In this document: piece by piece, positions 45,765-57,500 of the stretch
How the letters are laid out: each line of letters starts with the position of its first letter
Numbering within the stretch: the first letter of the stretch is position 1
NCBI GenBank assembly: GCA_037039925.1
Contig: JAXRKP010001136.1
Location: forward strand, 63,501-127,500
DNA length: 64,000 nucleotides
Origin: Doris montereyensis
Taxonomy: Eukaryota > Mollusca > Gastropoda > Nudibranchia > Dorididae
Direction of reading: 5' to 3'
Notes under the pieces: model-generated
Seen by the model: the letters and a program-made list of their open reading frames with translations, nothing else
Databases searched by the model: none
Told to the model about the DNA's origin: nothing
Position numbers and translations under genes: made by a program

Positions 45765-45950
45765 GTAGTCCGTACCACCGCACAAGTGCAGGCTCACTGT
45801 GGGTACTCATTCACACCTGAGTTGAGTGAGGAAAGTAAAGTACCTTTCCTAAGAGTACAACGTTGTGTCAACTGTGGGGCTTGAACCAGTGTTGTCGTGA
45901 ATACAAGCTCACAACTCTATAAGGTGTTGCTATAACGCCTCCACATTCTT
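45765..45950 (-). repeat. Diverged SINE, probably family B-like, reverse
   Basis: On the minus strand it carries GGAGGCGTTATAGCAACACC, a B-box-like stretch GGTTCAAGCCCCAC, CTTAGGAAAGGTACTTTACT and CTCAACTCAGGTGTGAATGA. The order of blocks fits family B but the sequence is well diverged, so it may be a separate subfamily. Confidence 0.55.
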
Positions 45951-47270
45951 AGTTTAAGCCTTTGATGCATTATCTTTCGATTTTATCTGACGCCTATGAT
46001 ATTTTCTGTTTGTTCTTCTACTTGTAATAATCTCTCATTTCCATTCCACAACGGGCTTTCACACCTACATACATTAAGTCTATAGTATAAGAGGTAAAAC
46101 CACGAATTGAAATCTTACAAATGACTGCAGTCCTTTCTATCAAGGAGGGAAAAATTGAACACAGGTTTCAAAGGTGCAGTAGTTTCACACTTTTAGACAG
46201 AACAGCTTAAGACTTCAAAGTCATCTTCCCAAAACCTGATATATATATTATTATAATAAATAATAAATATATAAATATATTTGTAGATGAAAGGAAAAGT
46301 TTTTTGTGCAAGAAAAGCTGCCTTATGGGTGATACATGAAGTGACAATAAGATAAGACAGTACGTTGCAATGGGATTGTGAATTATCTCTCTGTCACCTT
46401 TCAACTGTACATAAGGACAAGAAATTAAACAGTAAAGAAAAAAGTATGGCTGATGTAGGATAATGTTTGTAACACCCCCCGCCCCTCTCTAAACAAAACA
46501 AACAACAACAAAAAGACCCAACAAAACAAAGACAAAAACTTAACAAAAGACTCCCAATAGACAAACTTTGAAATAGTGAAAATACGGAAAATGATTTTTT
46601 TATCTATAGATCCACAACCAGTCACTAAATACAATTTACTATTATTAAGCTGAAAGCAGAAAAATAAGAATGTTTCTTCTGTGTTAGAATATTTACTATT
46701 GCAGTTGTACTGTAGCCTCAACGTGCAATTAAATTCATTGCAAACTTTTAAACCGTAACAAATCCTACCCTTACTATACTTTCTTCATTTTTTTTTTCTC
46801 AGCTTTTTTCTGTTTCCTCCTACAGTTGATTGAAATCTTTAAAACAAAAAAAATGTCATCCTTACATATCGCAAGGCAAACCAACTGATTTATGTGCCTA
46901 GAATTGTCGTAAGATGGGAGTGGGCGCTATAGAAATGAATTATATTATTATTATCGTTATTATTATTTACAGCAAATCGAAAGACAGACGTCATTTTCAA
47001 CTAATTCATAGCTGCCAACCTTTTTAAATTGAAAAACTGACTCTGACTGTGCAAATTAATTGTGTCTTGTATGATAGTCCTTAATATTTCAGAAAACATT
47101 GACAATTTAACTTGAATGTGAAAAATAACAAAACAGTCATTGGATTGCTGGCCTTTACGGCAAAGTGAGACGGCAGTTTTGCAAACTCAGAATAGCAACT
47201 CCGGACCTTCAACTTAATTTCTCTTAGGGTTTTTATAAAAATCAAATATTATACAGTAAACCCATATATG

Positions 47271-47325
47271 TACTTTTTAGGGTAAACACATACAGATTTA
47301 CAGACTCAAAGCCAAAAAACCCCGT
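47271..47325. repeat. Left member of a repeat that brackets the retrotransposon
   Basis: It contains GGTAAACACATACAGATTTA, then CAGACTCAAAGCCAAAAAAC, then CCC. Related copies are at 50050-50099 and 50138-50187, beyond the other end of the non-LTR element. Confidence 0.6.
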
Positions 47326-47804
47326 ATAAAGTACAGTTTTTACGTACTGGTCGGAAGGTATGCTAATTATTTATCATTTAGGCAGATCAATAGCTTACAT
47401 GAAATTGAAACAGAACTACGCAACTTTAAATGCCCATGATATTAAGAATACACAAGGCTGGCAAGATTAGTTAGTTATAGAGCTCCAGATCACAAATTAC
47501 CCAGAAAGGATTAAATCAAAGAAATCGCTTGAGGCAATAATAGAGTACAAATATACGTAATACCATACACAAAAGGCTGCGAAATAAAGATTAGAGTTCG
47601 TTTTTTATACAATTGCTTCTCATCATAGCAATCAAGTCAAAAGTGTATTGGAGACATCATGACACCAAATAAGACACAAAATTTTGCAGGACGAAAAGGA
47701 AACACTGGATGTTGAATGACTTGGCAGCATTAGCAGTTGAAAAAAAAGACAACTCCAGAAGAAAATATCTGAAATAAAAAACAAAAATTTACGTAGCTTG
47801 CATG

Positions 47805-49676
47805 TTATTCAAATTGTTCTAAAACATTAATAACGTCAAACAGGCTTAACGGAACGTCAAACAGGCTTAACGGAACTGTATCAGGCAAAAAGTATCCTAT
47901 GGACCATCTTCCTGGTCTAAATCCACTCTGATGTTCTTCAATCTGATCCTCTACTCTTTTCCTTAGTCTCATTTCCAGTATCCTGGTATATACTTTTCCT
48001 GGACCGCTAAGTAGTGATATCCCTCTATAGTTTGAGCATTCCATAATTGATCCTTTCTTGTGTATTGGTACCACAGTTCCTTTTTTCCAGTCGTCTGGCA
48101 CCCGTCTGGACTTCAATGCTTGTTGGCATATTGTATGTAGTAGTTTGTATGCCTCTCTCCCTTGGTTTTAAATCATTTCGGAATAAACTTCATCTGCTCC
48201 TGGGGCTTTTCCTAATTTCACTTTTCTTATAGCTGTTTGGATTTCTTTCATTGATATATCTACACCTTCAGCTGTCTCCTCTGGATTACTTGTTACTCTT
48301 ATTAATTGATCTTTACTCCTTGTTTCATACGTTCTGGAGGGATACGTTCTGGAGGGATTATGTAATTGGTGAAAATGATTTCTCCATGTTTCCATGATTT
48401 CGCTGTTTTCTTTTATTATTTCTCCTTTCTTAATTTGTCGTATTGGGCATGCTTTGGTCTTTCTCATGCTCTTCATTGCCCCCAGAACAGCTTTTGATTT
48501 CCTTGATAGTTTCTTGAAGCCTTTGTCCAAACTCTTCCCATTGTTCTTGTTTTGCTTTCCTAACTTCCTTTTTGGCGATAGTTTTTTTATTCACGTAATC
48601 TATCCTATCCTCTGGTCTCTTTGTTTGCAAGTATTTCTTCCAGGCATCCTTCTTTTCTTTGATCTTAGTCTTGACATTATCATTCCATGATGCTGTTCTT
48701 TTCCTATCTCCTTTAATTTGTTTCCTACCACAGACCTCTTCAGTACAACTGAGGAGTGTTTCTTTATACATCTGCTACTTTTCTTCTATTGTGCTATCAT
48801 TCAGATCCATCTGTCTTTCACTGATAAATCTTATTATCCTAGATTGGTATATCTCTTTTACTACTGGTTTATTTAGTTACTCTATTTTGAGTTTAGTAGC
48901 TTTCTTCTCTTTCCTTTTCCTTTGTTTACTTCAGTCAGTAATCTCATTTTTGCAATCACTAAGTGATGGTCACTAAATATTTCTGCTTCTCTGTTTACTC
49001 TTGCATTCAATGTGGTGTAAAAAAGGAGCTACTAACTATTATGCAGTCTATCATTGACTTTTCACATGTCTTCATTTCTTCTTGTATATTTGTGGATATC
49101 TTTATGAGGAAAAAAGGTGTTGGCTATTTTCATGTTATTCTTGAGGCAAAAATCTATTAGTCTCTCTTCATTTGGAGAAGTTGTTGTCTCTCTCATTCTT
49201 TACCTATTACTCCTCCTGATGTTTCTACATTGTTGCCTAGTCTAGCATTTAAATCTCCTAAAAGCATTAGTTCCTGTTTGGGTTTAAGATTCTCAGCAGC
49301 TATTTGTAATCGTTTTCGAAGATATATTTTTCTCCTTTAGTTGCGTCTTCGTTTGGTCCATAAGCTATTAATAATTTAATTTCTCTTCCTTTTGGTTTAA
49401 TATTTACCCCTAATAGCCGTGGGCTTATAAATTTCCAACTTTCTAGTAGCTTTTAATGCCTTTTGTGCACTAGGAGGCCTACTCCTGTTCTGGCTCTATC
49501 TTTGACATTTACTCCTGAGAGAAGATTAAAGTATGATTCGGTCCTACATTTTCTATTCCTTGTCCTTTTTCTTTGTTTCTGTAACGGCCAAAATATCTAC
49601 TTTGAATTTTTCCATTTCCTCAGCTAATTCTAACTCTTTTCCATTTATTGCCCTAACGTTCCGTGTTCCCATAATC
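47805..49676 (-). mobile_element. Decayed APE-type non-LTR retrotransposon, 3'-truncated
   Basis: Read on the minus strand from 49672, it begins MGTRNVRAINGKELELAEEM, then EKFKVDILAVTETK, the start of an APE-type endonuclease. Broken pieces follow: GVGLLVHK, SPRLLGVNIKPKGREIKLLI, AYGPNEDA and, near 49250, LLGDLNAR. A basic linker lies at 48430-48771 (the segment contains KTKIKEKKDAWKKYLQ). Then come the N-terminal motifs of a reverse transcriptase at 47930-48240: KAPGADEV, DWKKGTVVPIHKKG, CSNYRGISLLSGPGKVYTRI and HQSGFRPGR. Sequence resembling the element stops just after the FRPGR motif, before the catalytic YADD region, so it cannot be autonomous. Several stops and frame changes show it is dead. 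The family is RTE-like or similar; the assignment is tentative. Confidence 0.85.
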
Positions 49677-50000
49677 ACTGTCCGTATTCGTTTCCAAGTT
49701 CGTCTTGAAAGATTAAGCCGGTTATATTATATTTATTTTTCTCTGAATCTGTTTGTTTTTGGATAAGCAGCAGATTAGCCCACTGTACCCTAGGTAGATG
49801 GTGGGGCTGCCACCTTAAGGCTCCCTACCGGACCTTGTTATTTTCTGTCAGAGTTAACTCCCTTAGCCTTTGGTCATTCAAGACCAGCCTGCAAGGCAGC
49901 AAGTTGTTATTTTCTGTCAGGGTTAACTCCCTTAGCCTTTGGTCAGCCAAGACCTGCCTGTAAGGCAGCAGGAGACTTGTGGAGGCGGGATCATCTACTC
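49677..50000 (-). repeat. Probable 5' region of the retrotransposon with two ~67-bp repeats
   Basis: Two direct repeats, about 49838-49904 and 49905-49970, share TTGTTATTTTCTGTCAG, GTTAACTCCCTTAGCCTTTG and AAGRCC-GCCTG-AAGGCAGCA. They lie immediately upstream of the endonuclease start on the element's sense strand, where tandem promoter monomers are known in some non-LTR elements. That they belong to the element is inference. Confidence 0.55.
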
Positions 50001-50049
50001 CCCTTACAGGTGCCTACCTGTCCACTGCCTGGCCACATTTCTCGTATAG

Positions 50050-50187
50050 TTCTTTCAAAGTAAATACAAACTTACAAACTCCAAGCCAAAAAACCCCTAA
50101 AATATTACAATTAAACCTCATAATAATATATACGCATACTTTTCAAGGTAAATACAGAGATTTAAGGACTCAAAGCCAAAAAAACCA
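50050..50187. repeat. Two right-hand members of the bracketing repeat
   Basis: The sequences GTAAATACAAACTTACAAAC, TCCAAGCCAAAAAACCCC and GTAAATACAGAGATTTAAGG, ACTCAAAGCCAAAAAAACC occur in direct orientation to each other and to 47271-47325. The spacer before the second copy also resembles the spacer before 47271. Confidence 0.6.
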
Positions 50188-50291
50188 TTGATGTATGTAC
50201 TAAAAATATGATATATAAACCCGTTAACCCAAGAGCCTGTGAATTCTCACCTTGGAATAAGTAAAGAGTCAATACATTTTCTACCAACATT

Positions 50292-50377
50292 CTATTTCCC
50301 GCCGTCCTTTTCCGCCTCGGCTCCTTCGCCGTTGTTAGCCTCCGGACTTTCGCTTGCAGGAGCGGCATTGTTTACTT
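50292..50377 (-). CDS. Unidentified gene 2, predicted last coding exon
   Basis: On the minus strand a good acceptor (GCTGTTCTCCTCTCCAG, ending at 50378) is followed by two bases and 27 codons: VNNAAPASESPEANNGEG, AEAEKDGGK, then TAG at 50292-50294. The composition (Ala, Glu, Gly, Asn, Ser) and high GC differ sharply from the surrounding AT-rich sequence and look like a disordered acidic C-terminus. The entry phase fits the exon at 59133-59196 exactly (A + AA gives Lys). I do not recognise the protein. Confidence 0.6.
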
Positions 50378-50601
50378 CTGGAGAGGAGAACAGCAATAGT
50401 AATGCGACTAGAAGTTCAGGGGGACTTAAAGAACTCAGATCTATCTTTAGATGGGGGCGGGGGGATTGTGGCGGGGAGGAGAGAGGTGTAAGGTACACTT
50501 TGCGTTGGCATGGTTTATCTCACATAGTTTTTAAGAACTTCTACAATTAGCTAGATTATCTTATCTATAACAGAACTGCAAATATGTATGCCAAGAAAAA
50601 G

Positions 50602-50881
50602 TAAAGTTCCTTTAAGGCTGTTATGGCCCATAGAGCCAAAGCTTATCCTGGTTTCTCTGGCGTGAAGCGGAACAGGTGATAATAATCACCTCCTGCATAG
50701 GACATTAGTCTGACGCTGGTTTTTACTCCCAAAATACTGCTTGTACCCATTTGCACCTGGGTCGAGGTGGGGAAAATGCCTTCCCCAAGGAACACAGCGC
50801 TGGGCCTAGCTTTGCCAGGATTCGAACCCAGGACCTCATGATCCTCAGTCCGGCAGCCTAACCATTCGGCCACGGACGCCA
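50602..50881 (-). repeat. tRNA-derived SINE, family B, reverse copy
   Basis: The minus-strand head is TGGCGTCCGTGGCCGAATGG, then TTAGGCTGCCGGACTGAGGA, then a canonical B-box-like GGGTTCGAATCC and TGGCAAAGCTAGGCCCAGCG. This is the least diverged tRNA-like head in the window. It lies in the last intron of gene 2, on the sense strand of that gene. Confidence 0.85.
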
Positions 50882-51149
50882 CGCATGTGTATGTGCACAC
50901 ACAAAAAAGGAAGATTAAACCCAAAGCTTTGACTTTCTCCTTAGAAATTATAAGTAGATCTAGAACTTAAGAAGGGTACGAATTTTCATGTGATTTTCAC
51001 GTAGGCTTATAAACATGGAGAAAACAATTCAGAGCTATTAATTTGCTTTTTAAATACACATAATAAAACACACAGATATATAAAATTCGACTTTGTGGAC
51101 TCCTACACATTAAATAATCATCTTCTGATCTAATATAGTGCACAACATG

Positions 51150-51361
<212 letters not shown>

Positions 51362-51504
51362 TCTAATTAAACGCAATGCTTATGGTTCTGTTGTGTATAT
51401 CGCTCATCTATGATCAATGCATCTGTACGAACATGTTCACATTTAGCATTTTATGGCTTTGCACACTATGACTGTTTCATTTTTTCATTTCTGGAGATAG
51501 GCAG

Positions 51505-54500
51505 GACGACGATTCAAGTGGAAAGAACTGTGTTTGCCTGTCTGTACAGCTAAACAAGTGGAAAGAACTGTGTTTGCCCTGGCTGTACAACATCGTGTTT
51601 GCCTGGCTGTACAGTGATTCAAGTGGAAAAGAACCGTGTTTGCCCTGTCTGTACAGCTAAACAAGTGGAAAGAACCGTGTTTGCCTCTGTACAGTGAAAC
51701 AAGTGGAAAGAACCGTGTTTGCCTGGCCGTACAGCTAAACAAGTGGAAAGAACCGTGTTTGCCTGTCTGTACAGCTAAACAAGTGGAAAGAACCGTGTTT
51801 GCCCTGTCTGTACAGCTAAACAAGTACAGCGAAACAAGTGGAAAGAACCGTGTTTGCCTGTCTGTACAGTGAAACAAGTGGAAAGAACCGTGTTTGCCCT
51901 GGCTGTACAGTTTGCCAAACAAGTGGAAAGAACCGTGTTTGCCCTGTACAGCTAAACAAGTGAAAACTAAACAAGTGGAAAGAACCGTGTTTGCCCTGTC
52001 TGTACAGTGGAAACAAGTGGAAAGAACCGTGTTTGCCTGCCTGTACAGCTAAACAAGTGGAAAGAACCGTGTTTGCCCTGGCTGTACAGTGAAACAAGTG
52101 GAAAGAACCGTGTTGCCCTGCCTGTACAGTGAAACAAGTGGAAAGAACCGTGTTTACCCTGCCTGTACAGGGAAACAAGTGGAAAGAACCGTGTTTGCCC
52201 TGGCTGTACAGGGAAACAAGTGGAAAGAACCGTGTGTTTGCCCTGCCTGTACAGGAAACAAGTGGAAAGAACCGTGTTTGCCCTGGCTGTACAGGAAACA
52301 AGTGGAAAGAACCGTGTTTGCCCTGTCTGTACAGTGAAACAAGTGGAAAGAACCGTGTTTGAACCGTGTTTGCCTGGCTGTACAGTGAAACAAGTGGAAA
52401 GAACCGTGTTTGCCCTGCCTGTACAGTGGAAACAAGTGGAAAGAACCGTGTTTGCCCTGTCTGTACAGTGAAACAAGTGGAAAGAACCGTGTTTGCCCTG
52501 TCTGTACAGCTAAACAAGTGGAAAGAACTGTGTTTGCCCTGCCTGTACAGGAAACAAGTGGAAAGAACCGTGTTTGCCCTGGCTGTACAGTGAAACAAGT
52601 GGAAAGAACCGTGTTTGCCCTGGCTGTACAGTAAACAAGTGGAAAGAACCGTGTTTGCCCTGGCTGTACAGCTAAACAAGTGGAAAGAACCGTGTTTGCC
52701 CTGGCTGTACAGCTAAACAAGTGGAAAGAACCGTGTTTGCCCTGGCTGTACAGCTAAACAAGTGGAAAGAACCGTGTTTGCCCTGGCTGTACAGCTAAAC
52801 AAGTGGAAAGAACCGTGTTTGCCTGGCTGTACAGCTAAACAAGTGGAAAGAACCGTTTGTTTGCCCTGGCTGTACAGCTAAACAAGTGGAAAGAACCGTG
52901 TTTGCCCTGGCTGTACAGCTAAACAAGTGGAAAGAACCGTGTTTGCCCTGGAAAGCTGTAGACCGTGTTTGCCCAGCTAAACAAGTTGAAAGAACCGTGT
53001 TTGCCCTGTCTGTACAGTGAAAAAAGTGGAAAGAACCGTGTTTGCCCTGCCCCTGTACAGCGAAACAAGTGGAAAGAACCGTGTTTGCCTGGCTGTACAG
53101 TGAAACAAGTGGAAAGAACCGTGTTTGCCCTGGCTGTACAGTGAAACAAGTGGAAAGAACCGTGTTTGCCCTGGCTGTACAGGAAACAAGTGGAAAGAAC
53201 CGTGTTTGCCCTGCCTGTACAGGGAAACAAGTGGAAAGAACCGTGTTTGCCTGCCTGTACAGTGAAACAAGTGGAAAGAACCGTGCTTGCCCTGCCTGTA
53301 CAGGGGAAACAAGTGGAAAGAACCGTGTTTGCCTGCCTGTACAGGGAAACAAGTGGAAAGAACCGTGTTTGCCCTGCCTGTACTGGGAAACAAGTGGAAA
53401 GAACCGTGTTTGCCTGCCTGTACAGTGAAACAAGTGGAAAGAACCGTGCTTGCCCTGCCTGTACAGTGAAACAAGTGGAAAGAACCGTGTTTGCCTGCCT
53501 GTACAGGGAAACAAGTGGAAAGAACCGTGTTTGCCCTGCCTGTACAGCTAAACAAGTGGAAAGAACCGTGTTTGCCCTGCCTGTACAGGAAACAAGTGGA
53601 AAGAACCGTGTTTGCCTGTCTGTACAGCTAAACAAGTGGAAAGAACCGTGTTTGCCCTGTCTGTACAGTGAAACAAGTGGAAAGAACGTGTTTGCCCTGG
53701 CTGTGTTTGCCCTGCATGTACAGCTAAACAAGTGGAAAGAACCGTGTTTGCCCTGCATGTACAGGGAAACAAGTGGAAAGAACCGTGTTTGCCCTGCATG
53801 TACAGGGAAACAAGTGGAAAGAACCGTGTTTGCCCTGCCTGTACAGTGGAAACAAGTGGCTAAAAAGAACCGTGTTTGCCCTGGCATGTACAGCTAAACA
53901 AGTGGAAAGAACCGTGTTTGCCTGTCTGTACAGCTGAAACAAGTGGAAAGAACCGTGTTTGCCTGCCTGTACAGTGAAACAAGTGGAAAGAACCGTGTTT
54001 GCCTGTCTGTACAGTTTAAACAAGTGGAAAGAACCGTGTTTGCCCTGCTGTACAGCAAAACAAGTGGAAAGAACCGTGTTTGCCCTGTCTGTCCAGCTAA
54101 ACAAGTGGAAAGAACCGTGTTTGCCTGTCTGTACAGCTAAACAAGTGGAAAGAACCGTGTTTGCCTGTCTGTACAGCTAAACAAGCGGAAAGAACCGTGT
54201 TTGCCTGTCTGTACAGTGAAACAAGTGGAAAGAACCGTGTTTGCCTGTCTGTACAGCGAAACAAGTGGAAAGAACCGTGTTTGCCTGTCTGTACAGCTAA
54301 ACAAGTGGAAAGAACCGTGTTTGCCTGTCTTAAACAAGTGGAAAGAACCGTGTTTGCCCTGTCTACAGCTAAACAAGTGGAAAGAACCGTGTTTGCCTGT
54401 CTGTACAGCTAAACAAGTGGAAAGAACCGTGTTTGCCCTGCCTGTACAGCTAAACAAGTGGAAAGAACCGTGTTTGCCCTGTCTGTACAGGAAACAAGTG

Positions 54501-57500
54501 GAAAGAACCGTGTTTGCCTGTCTGTACAGCTAAACAAGTGGAAAGAACCGTGTTTGCCTGAACAGTGAAACAAGTGGAAAGAACCGTGTTTGCCCTGCCT
54601 GTACAGTAAACAAGTGGAAAGAACCGTGTTTGCCCTGCAGCTGTACAGTGAAACAAGTGGAAAGAACCGTGTTTGCCCTGGCTGTGCTCGTACACCGTGG
54701 GCAGCTAAACAAGTGGAAAGAACCGTGTTTGCCCTGTCCTGTACAGCTAAACAAGTGGAAAGAACCGTGTTTGCCATGGCTGTACAGCTAAACAAGTGGA
54801 AAGAACCGTGTTTGCCCAGCTGTACAGAAACAAGTGGAAAGAAACCGTGTTTGCCCTGGCTGTACAGCTGAAACAAGTGGAAAGAACCGTGTTTGAACAG
54901 TGAAACAAGTGGAAAGAACCGTGTTTGCCTGGCTGTACAGCTAAACAAGTGGAAAGAACCGTGTTTGCCCTGGCTGTACAGTGAAACAAGTGGAAAGAAC
55001 CGTGTTTGCCCTGTCTGTGAACAGTGGAAACAAGCTGGAAAGAACCGTGTTTGCCCTGCTGTACAGCTAAACAAGTGGAAAGAACCGTGTTTGCCCTACA
55101 GCTGTGGAAAGTGAACAGCTAAAAGTGGAAAGAACCGTGTTTGCCCTGTCTGTACAGCTAAACAAGTGGAAAGAACCGTGTTTGCCCTGCCTGTACAGTG
55201 AAACAAGTGGAAAGAACCGTGTTTGCCCTGCCTGTACAGTGAAACAAGTGGAAAGAACCGTGTTTGCCCTGCCTGTACAGCTAAACAAGTGGAAAGAACC
55301 GTGTTTGCCCCTGTACAGGGAAACAAGTGGAAAGAACCACCCTGTCTGTACAGCTAAACAAGTGGAAAGAACCGTGTTTGCCCTGGCTGTACAGGGAAAC
55401 AAGCAGGGAAGAAAACAAGTGGAAAGAACCGTGTTTGCCCTGCCTGTACAGTGAAACAAGTGGAAAGAACCGTGTTTGCCCTGGCTGTACAGCTAAACAA
55501 GTGGAAAGAACCGTGTTTGCCCTGTCTGTACAGCTAAACAAGTGGAAAGAACCGTGTTTGCCTGTCTGTACAGTGAAACAAGTGGAAAGAACCGTGTTTG
55601 CCCTGTACTGTACAGGGGAAAAAACAAGTGGAAAGAACCGTGTTTGCCTGTCTGTACAGCTAAACAAGTGGAAAGAACCGTGTTTGCCCTGTCTGTACAG
55701 CTAAACAAGTGGAAAGAACCGTGTTTGCCTGGCTGTACAGCTAAACAAGTGGAAAGAACCGTGTTTGCCTGTCTGTACAGCTAAACAAGTGGAAAGAACC
55801 GTGTTTGCCTGTCTGTACAGCTAAACAAGTGGAAAGAACCGTTTGAACCGTGTTTGCCTTCTGTACAGTGAAACAAGTCGTGTTTGCCTGCCTGTACAGC
55901 TAAACAAGTGGAAAGAACCGTGTTTGCCTGGCTCGTGTTTACAGTGAAACAAGTGGAAAGAACCGTGTTTGCCCTGGCTGTACAGGAAAACAAGTGGAAA
56001 GAACCGTGTTTGCCCTGGCTGTGCAGGGGAAACAGAAGTGGAAAGAACCGTGTTTGCCCTGCCTGTACAGGGAAACAAGTGGAAAGAACCGTGTTTGCCT
56101 GCCTGTACAGCGAAACAAGTGGAAAGAACCGTGCTTGCCCTGCCTGTACAGGGAAACAAGTGGAAAGAACCGTGTTTGCCCTGGCTGTACAGCTAAACAA
56201 GTGGAAAGAACCGTGTTTGCCCTGTCTGTACTGGAAACAAGTGGAAAGAACCGTGTTTGCCCTGCCTGTACAGGAAACAAGTGGAAAGAACCGTGTTTGC
56301 CCTGCCTGTACAGGAAACAAGTGGAAAGAACCGTGCTTGCCCTGCCTGTACAGGAAACAAGTGGAAAGAACCGTGTTTGCCTGGCTGTACAGCTGAACAA
56401 GTGGAAAGAACCGTGTTTGCCCTGTCTGTACAGGGAAACAAGTGGAAAGAACCGTGTTTGCCCTGCTGTACAGGGAAACAAGTGGAAAGAACCGTGTTTG
56501 CCCTGTCTGTACAGTGAAGAAGTGGAAAGAATCGTGTTTGCCTGGCTGTACAGGGAAACAAGTGGAAAGAACCGTGTTTGCTCTGCAGGGAAACAAGTGG
56601 AAAGAACCTTGTTTGCCCTGCCTGTACAGGGAAACAAGTGGAAAGAACCGTGTTTGCCCTGTCTGTACAGTGAAACAAGTGGAAAGAACCGTGTTTGCCT
56701 GTCTGTACAGCTAAACAAGTGGAAAGAACCGTGCTTGCCCTGCTGTGGAAAGAACCGTGTTTGTACAGCTAAACAAGTGGAAAGAACCGTGTTTGTTTGC
56801 CTGCCCTCTGTACAGCTAAACAAGTGGGAAAGAACCCTGTCTGTACGTTTGGAAAGCGTGTTTGTCTGTACAGCTAAACAAGTGGAAAGAACCGTGTTTG
56901 CCTGTCTGTACAGCTAAACAAGTGGAAAGAACCGTGTTTGCCTGTCTGTACAGCTAAACAAGCGGAAAGAACCGTGTTTGCCTGTCTGTACAGCTAAACA
57001 AGTAGGAAAGAACCGTATTTGCCTGTCTGTACAGCGAAACAAGTGGAAAGAACCGTGTTTGCCTGTCTGCAGCGAAACAAAGTGGAAAGAACCGTGTTTG
57101 CCTGTCTGTACAGCGAAACAAGTGGAAAGAACCGTGTTTGCCTGTCTGTACAGCTAAACAAGTGGAAAGAACCGTGTTTGCCTGTCTCTACAGCTAAACA
57201 AGTGGAAAGAACCGTGTTTGCCCTGCCTGTACAGGAAAAACAAGTGGAAAGAACCGTGTTTGCCTGTCTGTACAGCTAAACAAGTGGAAAGAACCGTGTT
57301 TGCCTGTCTCTACAGCTAAACAAGTGGAAAGAACCGTGTTTGCCTGTCTGTACAGCTAAACAAGTGGAAAGAACCGTGTTTGCCTGCCTGTACAGTGAAA
57401 CAAGTGGAAAGAACCGTGTTTGCCTGCCTGTACAGTGAAACAAGTGGAAAGAACCGTGTTTGCCCCTGGCTGTACAGCTAAACAAGTGGAACGAACCGTG

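Larger units (their letters stand above)
34674..47804. other. Intergenic / 3' flanking region without recognised gene
   Basis: AT-rich sequence holding SINE copies of families A, B and C (39030-41346, 45242-45950), a (GT)n run at 37336-37392, a (GTAG)n run at 43204-43232 and the (AAT)n block at 41881-42186. The short reading frames here have no recognisable product. Confidence 0.65.
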
